Positions 1 to 4,831 of a DNA stretch of 8,666 nucleotides are shown here, piece by piece. The first letter of the stretch is position 1. Every line of letters starts with the position of its first letter. The position numbers and the translations under genes were made by a program. The notes beneath the pieces were generated by a model. It saw only the letters and a list, made by a program, of their open reading frames with translations, was not told the origin of the DNA and did not search any database. The stretch lies in contig JAGHSG010000082.1 in NCBI GenBank assembly GCA_018066005.1, positions 1 to 8,666 of the forward strand, written 5' to 3'. Source of the DNA: Bacteroidales bacterium (lineage in GTDB: Bacteria; Bacteroidota; Bacteroidia; Bacteroidales; Paludibacteraceae).

Positions 1-9
1 TCGTTCATA

Positions 10-41
10 TTTGCATATTTCATTTTTTTGTTGTACCTTTG
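10..41 (+). promoter_or_regulatory. Bacteroidota-type promoter for tRNA-Leu and lipoprotein
   Basis: A TTTG at 10-13 (the -33 element) is followed after 20 bases by TACCTTTG at 34-41. This matches the Bacteroidota primary-sigma pattern TTTG-N19-21-TAnnTTTG. Transcription should start near 46-50, leaving about 30 bases of leader before the tRNA. No other promoter of this type is visible before the lipoprotein start, so this one may serve both genes. Confidence 0.75.
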
Positions 42-76
42 CAGTCTCAAACCCTTTGTGGGCTTCCGAATGCGAC

Positions 77-156
77 GCGGCATTGGCGGAATTGGTAGAC
101 GCGCCAGACTTAGGATCTGGTTCTCACGAGTGTAGGTTCGAGTCCTATATGCCGCA
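77..156 (+). tRNA. tRNA-Leu (anticodon UAG)
   Basis: The cloverleaf can be drawn by hand. The acceptor stem GCGGCAT (77-83) pairs with ATGCCGC (149-155), and the discriminator base is A156. The anticodon stem is CCAGA (104-108)/TCTGG (116-120), with the TAG anticodon at 111-113 in a 7-base loop. A variable arm of about 11 bases (121-131) can form a CTC/GAG mini-stem, as in class II tRNAs. The T arm is GTAGG/CCTAT around TTCGAGT (137-143). TAG reads CUA and, with wobble, other CUN leucine codons. The 3' CCA is not encoded and must be added enzymatically. The variable arm is short for a leucine tRNA, but the anticodon and class II layout agree. Confidence 0.96.
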
Positions 157-160
157 CTTT

Positions 161-673
161 ATGAAAAGAATTACCTATTTTTTTGCCTGTTTAGGTCTTA
201 TCGGACTTACATCTTGTCATACTAATCAGCAAGATTTTGTTCCGTATATAACTACGTCATCTTTCTACTTGAATCCTATTTATAGTGGTGACACCATCAT
301 AGGTGCGCAAGATACTTTTCAATTGAAGAAGGTAGAGGACTGCTATATGTTGGATACTATTTCCTTAACGGATACCATAGTGTTTATGGTTGGTTTTGGC
401 TCGTATGCCAATAACTTGACCGCTACTCGGGTCACGTTTGATACTACGCAACTGAATATGTCTTCCAAGATTCCCGAAGAGATTCGTAATATTCTGCTTC
501 CTGCAAGTGATATTCGCAATTTGCAACTCTTTCTCAACTCGGGCTATAATTTCTTGGCTATGCCGTTGGGTTACCGTCCTTTACAGAGCGGTACGCATCA
601 GTTTGTCTTTACGGTGGAGTCCGATTCGGAGTTTTCTCCTCGTTCCGTGGTGGTCAAACAACCTGTCCGCTAA
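161..673 (+). CDS. Predicted lipoprotein of unknown function
   Basis: This gene encodes 170 residues. The N-terminus has Lys-Arg (residues 2-3), a hydrophobic stretch (about 4-16) and the lipobox LTSC with Cys19. It should therefore be cleaved by signal peptidase II, lipidated, and anchored in the envelope. The mature part is rich in Thr, Ser, Asp and aromatic residues in alternating patterns, which suggests a beta-sandwich fold. I recognise no catalytic motif or family. The reading frame stays open upstream to an ATG at 11, but that longer version would translate through the tRNA and bury the signal peptide. The ATG at 161 is therefore chosen. It lies 4 bases after the tRNA 3' end, has no Shine-Dalgarno sequence, and has no promoter of its own that I can see. 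The stop codon overlaps the mazG stop on the other strand by 4 bases. Confidence 0.85.
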   Translation: MKRITYFFACLGLIGLTSCHTNQQDFVPYITTSSFYLNPIYSGDTIIGAQDTFQLKKVEDCYMLDTISLTDTIVFMVGFGSYANNLTATRVTFDTTQLNMSSKIPEEIRNILLPASDIRNLQLFLNSGYNFLAMPLGYRPLQSGTHQFVFTVESDSEFSPRSVVVKQPVR

Positions 674-1455
674 TTCTCCATTCCCTTCGCTTGTTGCCAC
701 AACGCTTCCATCTCGTCTAACGACATATCTTGTAGCGACCGACCTGCCTCGGCCGCTTTTTGTTCGATATAGCCAAAGCGTTTGATGAACTTCTGATTGG
801 TTTTTTCCAAGGCGTTGTCGGGCTTAATTTTATAGAGTCGGGCAGCGTTGATAAGGGCAAACATCAAGTCTCCGAATTCGGCGGTCATCTTGTCTTGGTC
901 CATATTGCCGACTTCTTGCTCAAACTCACGAATCTCCTCTTTCACTTTGTCCCACACGTCTTCTTTTTTCTCCCAGTCAAAGCCCACATTAGCCACTTTG
1001 TCTTGGATGCGGTACGCTTTGATAAGGCTGGGTAGGCTATCGCTTATACCGCTTAAAACGGTTTTGTTACCGCCTTTTTCTTTTAACTTGACCTGTTCCC
1101 ATAATTGACTCACTTCTTCGGCATTTTGAGCAGCCACATCTCCATATACATGCGGATGGCGGAAGATGAGTTTCTCGCTGAGACGGTTGCATACGTCTGC
1201 TATATCAAAATTTCCCGTCTCGCTTCCCATCTTGGCGTAGAAAACGACATGTAGCAACACATCTCCCAACTCTTTGCTTATTTCAGTCATGTCTTTGCGA
1301 ACAATGGCAGTAGCCAATTCGTTGGCTTCTTCCACCGTGTTCTGTCGCAAACTCTCGAATGTCTGTTTTTTGTCCCACGGACATTTCTCCCGTAACTCGT
1401 CCATGATGGTTAATAGACGGTCAAAGGCCTTCAATTGTTCTTCTCGTGTATGCAT
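670..1455 (-). CDS. mazG: Nucleoside triphosphate pyrophosphohydrolase MazG
   Basis: MazG hydrolyses (d)NTPs to NMP and pyrophosphate in the cytoplasm, clearing non-canonical nucleotides; in E. coli it also modulates ppGpp during starvation. The 261 residues match the two-domain family (E. coli about 263). The N-terminal domain has CPWD (25-28), the metal-binding EExxE (E42, E43, E46) and ELGD (E62, D65), then FRHPHVYGD (98-106). The C-terminal domain repeats the pattern, with VGFDW (157-161), an EE..E helix at 173-177 and EFGD (193-196). All expected acidic ligands are present, so it is probably active. ATG at 1455 is preferred over the adjacent GTG at 1458, though either is possible. It is the last gene of the htpG-lpxH-mazG run, 11 bases after lpxH. 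Its stop overlaps that of the convergent lipoprotein gene. Confidence 0.97.
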   Translation of the reverse strand: MHTREEQLKAFDRLLTIMDELREKCPWDKKQTFESLRQNTVEEANELATAIVRKDMTEISKELGDVLLHVVFYAKMGSETGNFDIADVCNRLSEKLIFRHPHVYGDVAAQNAEEVSQLWEQVKLKEKGGNKTVLSGISDSLPSLIKAYRIQDKVANVGFDWEKKEDVWDKVKEEIREFEQEVGNMDQDKMTAEFGDLMFALINAARLYKIKPDNALEKTNQKFIKRFGYIEQKAAEAGRSLQDMSLDEMEALWQQAKGMEN

Positions 1456-1460
1456 CACTT

Positions 1461-1488
1461 TAAACTCTAAACTCTAAACTCTAAACTT
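1461..1488. repeat. Heptanucleotide tandem repeat (TAAACTC)3-TAAACTT
   Basis: Four copies of a 7-base unit run without interruption, the last with one change. On the coding (minus) strand the unit reads AGTTTAG. The array encodes the last codons and stop of lpxH and fills most of the gap to mazG. Because 7 is not a multiple of 3, gain or loss of a unit changes the frame relation of the two genes. Confidence 0.95.
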
Positions 1489-2243
1489 CCATCCGGGCTC
1501 ATCTGTGCGTATGTCCACAACTTGAACATGTCACCTAATATAATTACGCGTGTATTACGCGCGAGTATCAAGTCTAATTCAATGTGCCGGTGTCCGAAGA
1601 TATAGTAGTCATAATGTGTGTCTTGTTCCATCTCTTTGGCAAACAGCACCAGTTCTTCTTTGTCTTCGCCTTTGTAGGGACAGGGGTGGGCAAATTCTTT
1701 CAATCGGCTCCGTCTTGCCCATTCATAACCGATAGCATTGCCCAGACATGGGGGCATAAGGCGGAAGATGAACTGCGGGATGGGGTTGTGGAAAAACGCC
1801 CGCAGGCGTTGGAAGGAGCGTATCCTTTTCTGCATCCGCGCATCTAACCGGTCGGCATAATCGGTTGGCACTAATCCGTCACCATGGGCGAGGAAACATT
1901 TTTTGCCAAAAATCTCTGTATTCATCGGCTCTTTATGCACGATAACGCCGGTCTTTTTGGCTAACCAACCGAAAGTCCAGATGTCATGGTTGCCGATGAA
2001 ATAATGCACTTGTATGCCTTTGTCGGTCAGTCCCCGCAGGCACGTCAGTACGGGTTCAAATTGTTGTTTGTCCTTTTGCCCCCATACATATTCGTACCAA
2101 AAATCGAAGATATCTCCCAATAAATAAATAGCAGTGGCGTCCTTGCCCATTTGATTGAGCAAGTCCACCACTTTCTGTTGATGTTCCGCGCCATTGTCTA
2201 TGGCTCTGGACCCCAGATGTGCATCACTTAAGAAATAAACCAT
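1467..2243 (-). CDS. lpxH: UDP-2,3-diacylglucosamine diphosphatase (LpxH-type)
   Basis: This calcineurin-like metallophosphoesterase removes UMP from UDP-2,3-diacylglucosamine to give lipid X, a step of lipid A synthesis at the inner face of the inner membrane. In the 258 residues the metal-site motifs occur in order: SDAH (D7, H9), GDIFDFW (D44), GNHD (N85, H86), HGDG (H120) and GHRH (H218, H220). The positively charged, hydrophobic insert around 130-170 fits the membrane and acyl-chain binding cap of LpxH. The length is close to the usual 240-260. The start is the first ATG, only 2 bases after the htpG stop, so the two are almost certainly cotranscribed. The C-terminal SLEFRV is encoded by a heptanucleotide repeat and may be dispensable. 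A related phosphoesterase cannot be fully excluded, but the motif set favours LpxH. Confidence 0.92.
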   Translation of the reverse strand: MVYFLSDAHLGSRAIDNGAEHQQKVVDLLNQMGKDATAIYLLGDIFDFWYEYVWGQKDKQQFEPVLTCLRGLTDKGIQVHYFIGNHDIWTFGWLAKKTGVIVHKEPMNTEIFGKKCFLAHGDGLVPTDYADRLDARMQKRIRSFQRLRAFFHNPIPQFIFRLMPPCLGNAIGYEWARRSRLKEFAHPCPYKGEDKEELVLFAKEMEQDTHYDYYIFGHRHIELDLILARNTRVIILGDMFKLWTYAQMSPDGSLEFRV

Positions 2244-2245
2244 CT

Positions 2246-4210
2246 TTATAATAATTCCACGCTTCTGTTAACGAATTTGGCTAACGCTTCGCCTTTGAGT
2301 TGACCGCTGGCGAGGAGGGCAATGTCGAAGAGTTGCTTGAGGCGCTCGTCCTGGTCTTTCAGCGTCCAAACGGTCTTTTCTACCATCTCCTTGGTCGCAC
2401 CGGCATCGTCCTTTTTCTCCGATGAATCCTGAACTTTTTCATCCATAACGGTCTCGGATGTCATCTTACTCATCAGGTCCTTGATGAGCGGGTGGGCGGT
2501 GTTGATGACGAGGTTATACTGGTCGGGCATCTGACCGTAGAAAGACATACCTTGTTGGTGGGCGGACATCTCTTTCATACGGCGCATGAACTCGTTCTGT
2601 GTCAGGAGAACGGGCAGTGCATCTTCAGCCGTGGCTTCGCAGTTGATATAGTAATTGAGTTTACTGTTTTCCGGCAGCAAGCCCTCAAAAGCCTTGCGCA
2701 TACCTTCTTTCTGCTCGTCGGTGTAGTTATCGTTTGCGTTATCGTTTGCGTTCTTCTTGATGATGTTCTCGATAACATCGCTATCGACGCGGACGAAACG
2801 TAGTTTTTCGTTCTTTTGCTCGGCTTGGCTCATTTGGTGAACGTCCAGTTCACCGGTCATCTCAAGGACATCGTAACCTTTCTGCTTGGCACGCTCGATA
2901 TAGGTGTAGTTGAGGTCCTTGTCTTGGGTGTACAGGATGACGAGGTTGCCGTCCTTGTCGGTCTGATTATCTTTCACTTTGGCCTGATAATCTTTCAGCG
3001 TGTAGTACTCGCCGTCCAAATTCTTGAGCAGCGCAAAGTCAACGGCTTTCTCGTAGAACTTCTCGTCGGTCAGCATGCCGAACTGGATGAACATCTTAAT
3101 GTCGTCCCATTTTTTCTCGAAGTCCGCCTTGTCGTTTTTGTACATCTCTGCCAATTTGTCAGCCACTTTCTTGGTGATATGGGAAGAAATCTTCTTGACA
3201 TTGTTGTCGCTTTGCAGGTAACTGCGGCTGACGTTCAGCGGAATGTCCGGGCTGTCGATGACACCGTGCAACAGGGTGAGGTATTCGGGAACGATATTTT
3301 CTACTTCGTCCGTCACAAACACTTGATTACAATACAGTTGTATCTTGTTTCTGTGTACGTCCAAGTTGCTCTTTATCTTCGGGAAATAGAGAATACCGGT
3401 CAAGTTGAACGGATAATCCACGTTCAGATGGATGTGGAACAGCGGTTCGTCCATCTGCATAGGGTAGAGTTCGTGGTAGAAGGACTTGTAGTCCTCCTCT
3501 TTGAGGTCGGTAGGTTTCTTCGTCCACGCGGGAGCAACGTTGTTGATGATGTTCTCTTCGTCCAACTCTACTTCCTTGCCGTCACGCCATTCCTTTTTCT
3601 TGCCGAAGGCTATCTCGACGGGCAGGAACTTGCAGTATTTCTTGAGCAAACCTTCTATGGTGGCATCTTCCAAGTATTGCTCAAATTCCTTGTTGATATG
3701 GAGGATAATATCTGTTCCGCGCTCGGCTTTGATGGTATCTTCCATCTCTACTTCGGTGTCGCCATTGCACGACCAATGTACGGCTTTGGCATCGTCTTTA
3801 TAACTCAACGTAACGATTTCCACCTTGTCGGCAACCATAAAAGCGCTGTAGAAACCGAGACCGAAATGACCGATGATGGCTTCCGCTTTGTCTTTGTATT
3901 TGCTGACAAACTCCTCGGCACCGGAGAAGGCAATCTGGTTGATGTATTTATCCACTTCTTCGGCGGTCATGCCTATGCCGTGGTCCTGTACGGTCAGTGT
4001 CTTTTTCTTTTTGTCAATAAGGACGCGTACACGCGTGTCGCCCAAGTCTCCTTTTACCTCACCGGAGCGGGACAGGGTCTTAAGTTTTTGCGTAGCATCT
4101 ACGGCATTACTAATCAGCTCGCGAAGAAAAATCTCGTGGTCTGAATAAAGGAATTTCTTAATAACGGGAAAAATGTTTTCCGAAGTTACATGAATAGTAT
4201 TTTTTGACAT
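2246..4210 (-). CDS. htpG: Hsp90-family molecular chaperone HtpG
   Basis: HtpG is the bacterial Hsp90, a cytoplasmic ATP-dependent homodimeric chaperone. The 654 residues cover all three domains. The N-terminal GHKL ATPase domain has RELISNAVDA (30-39, catalytic E31 and Mg-binding N35), DHGIGM (76-81) and the lid region HFGLGFYSAF (115-124). The middle domain has NVSRSYLQ (326-333), including the conserved Arg that contacts ATP. The C-terminal dimerisation domain runs to the end. At 654 residues it is somewhat longer than E. coli HtpG (624); extra residues include an acidic, lysine-rich stretch at about 588-606 and a duplicated ANDN at 488-495. An in-frame ATG at 4234 would add eight residues. 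The start at 4210 is chosen because the family begins just before the first beta-strand and because 4234 would sit almost on the predicted transcription start. It heads the run with lpxH and mazG. Confidence 0.97.
   Translation of the reverse strand: MSKNTIHVTSENIFPVIKKFLYSDHEIFLRELISNAVDATQKLKTLSRSGEVKGDLGDTRVRVLIDKKKKTLTVQDHGIGMTAEEVDKYINQIAFSGAEEFVSKYKDKAEAIIGHFGLGFYSAFMVADKVEIVTLSYKDDAKAVHWSCNGDTEVEMEDTIKAERGTDIILHINKEFEQYLEDATIEGLLKKYCKFLPVEIAFGKKKEWRDGKEVELDEENIINNVAPAWTKKPTDLKEEDYKSFYHELYPMQMDEPLFHIHLNVDYPFNLTGILYFPKIKSNLDVHRNKIQLYCNQVFVTDEVENIVPEYLTLLHGVIDSPDIPLNVSRSYLQSDNNVKKISSHITKKVADKLAEMYKNDKADFEKKWDDIKMFIQFGMLTDEKFYEKAVDFALLKNLDGEYYTLKDYQAKVKDNQTDKDGNLVILYTQDKDLNYTYIERAKQKGYDVLEMTGELDVHQMSQAEQKNEKLRFVRVDSDVIENIIKKNANDNANDNYTDEQKEGMRKAFEGLLPENSKLNYYINCEATAEDALPVLLTQNEFMRRMKEMSAHQQGMSFYGQMPDQYNLVINTAHPLIKDLMSKMTSETVMDEKVQDSSEKKDDAGATKEMVEKTVWTLKDQDERLKQLFDIALLASGQLKGEALAKFVNRSVELL
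2726..2749. repeat. 12-base in-frame direct repeat within htpG
   Basis: GTTATCGTTTGC occurs twice without a gap (2726-2737, 2738-2749). On the coding strand this gives the tetrapeptide ANDN twice (HtpG residues 488-495), in what is probably a surface loop of the C-terminal half. It keeps the frame. Confidence 0.85.
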
Positions 4211-4248
4211 AGTTGTATATTTTTTGTTTAACAAGTTTAGTAAGAATA

Positions 4249-4264
4249 TACCAAAACCGTGCCA
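4249..4264 (-). promoter_or_regulatory. Possible sigma-54 promoter of htpG
   Basis: On the minus strand the sequence TGGCACGGTTTTGGTA resembles the sigma-54 consensus TGGCACG-N4-TTGC(A/T). The -24 box is perfect. In the -12 box the G is kept, but the neighbouring bases read TGGT instead of TTGC. Transcription would begin near 4238, giving a leader of about 28 bases to the ATG at 4210. No good TTTG/TAnnTTTG promoter is seen in this 81-base gap, so htpG may use this site or be read through from the DUF59 gene. Confidence 0.4.
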
Positions 4265-4291
4265 AATGGGTTAGTATGTCAAAATGGCAGA

Positions 4292-4627
4292 CTACATAAA
4301 TCCGAGTTCCAGTTTGGCTTCGTCAGACATCATGTCCTGTGTCCATTCGGGTTCAAAAACGATGTTGACTTGTACATCGCTTATACCTTGGACGGATAGC
4401 ACTTTCTGCCGAATATCCTCCACAAGGAAGTCCGCAGCAGGGCAGTTGGGGGCGGTTAGTGTCATGTCAATGACGCATGTGTCGCCGTCTTTTCCCTGCT
4501 CGTCGGGATGGATGTCAATTTTGTATATCAGTCCGAGGTCATAAACATTAACGGGTATCTCCGGGTCATAAACCGTCTTGAGCATCCGTAATACCTCTTC
4601 TTCCAATTGTAAAAACTCGTTGTTCAT
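4292..4627 (-). CDS. DUF59/MIP18-family Fe-S cluster assembly protein
   Basis: This gene encodes 111 residues of the DUF59 (MIP18, SufT/PaaD-like) family, small cytoplasmic proteins linked to Fe-S cluster maturation. Motifs seen are the VYDPEIPVNVYDLGLIY block (19-35) and the TAPNCP block (58-63) with the conserved reactive Cys62. They are followed by a predicted beta-strand and FEPEWTQDMMSDEAK (91-105), typical of the family. The frame is open further upstream to 4813, but the extra 62 residues would be translated AT-rich intergenic DNA containing this gene's own promoter. The ATG at 4627 is therefore chosen. The gene lies 81 bases upstream of htpG on the same strand. No clear terminator separates them, so partial read-through is possible. 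No other suf genes are in view, so its exact client is unknown. Confidence 0.93.
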   Translation of the reverse strand: MNNEFLQLEEEVLRMLKTVYDPEIPVNVYDLGLIYKIDIHPDEQGKDGDTCVIDMTLTAPNCPAADFLVEDIRQKVLSVQGISDVQVNIVFEPEWTQDMMSDEAKLELGFM

Positions 4628-4651
4628 ACTCTTTTTCAGACAAAAAGCGTG

Positions 4652-4683
4652 CAAAATTACAACAAAAAGCGCAGATATGCAAG
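4652..4683 (-). promoter_or_regulatory. Promoter of the DUF59 gene
   Basis: On the minus strand, CTTG (4683-4680, a near TTTG -33 element) is followed after 20 bases by TAATTTTG (4659-4652). This fits the Bacteroidota TAnnTTTG -7 element. The leader to the ATG at 4627 would be about 20 bases. Confidence 0.75.
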
Positions 4684-4708
4684 AAAAAGACACTTTTTGT
4701 GTAAAAAA

Positions 4709-4740
4709 TTTGGTTATTTCGTTTATTTTTTGTATTTTTG
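4709..4740 (+). promoter_or_regulatory. Promoter of the large surface-protein gene
   Basis: TTTG at 4709-4712, then 20 bases, then TATTTTTG at 4733-4740 form a perfect Bacteroidota-type promoter. Transcription should start around 4745-4748, giving a leader of about 85 bases. It is divergent from the DUF59 promoter, with the two -33 elements 25 bases apart. Confidence 0.8.
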
Positions 4741-4762
4741 CACACTTTTTCTTCGTATGTAT

Positions 4763-4811
4763 GCGCGTTTGCGCTTCGTGTGCGAAGGGAAAGGCTTTCT
4801 TGCACGAAAGC
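4763..4811 (+). promoter_or_regulatory. Structured 5' leader with short hairpins
   Basis: Three short inverted repeats lie in the predicted leader: GCGC-GTTT-GCGC (4763-4774), CTTCG-TGTG-CGAAG (4774-4787) and GCTTTC-TTGCAC-GAAAGC (4794-4811). The last is a perfect 6-bp stem ending 20 bases before the start codon. The strand at 4788-4792 (GGAAA) could compete for the CTTTC arm. None is followed by a U tract, so they do not look like terminators. They could affect RNA stability or translation. It matches no riboswitch class I recognise. Confidence 0.35.
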
Positions 4812-4831
4812 ATAAATTACAGGTTTGAATT

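Noticed and set aside
11..160. N-terminal extension of the lipoprotein frame up to an ATG at 11
   Set aside because: It would translate the promoter and the whole tRNA-Leu gene and would hide a clear lipoprotein signal peptide starting at 161.
1461..1488. Heptamer array as a CRISPR or integration site
   Set aside because: There are no spacers, the units are directly adjacent, and no cas gene, integrase or mobile element is nearby.
2816..4144. A 442-codon open frame on the plus strand opposite htpG
   Set aside because: It lies wholly antisense to the strongly conserved htpG. Its sequence is a mirror of htpG codon use, rich in Val, Leu and Phe, with no recognisable motif, signal peptide or promoter.
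4263..4290. TGCCA...TGGCA inverted repeat between the DUF59 gene and htpG as a terminator
   Set aside because: The stem is only 5 bp with a loop of about 18 bases, and no U tract follows.
4628..4813. Longer start for the DUF59 protein, and small frames in both directions across the divergent intergenic region
   Set aside because: The region is AT-rich and holds both divergent promoters. The conserved DUF59 family sequence begins at the ATG at 4627.
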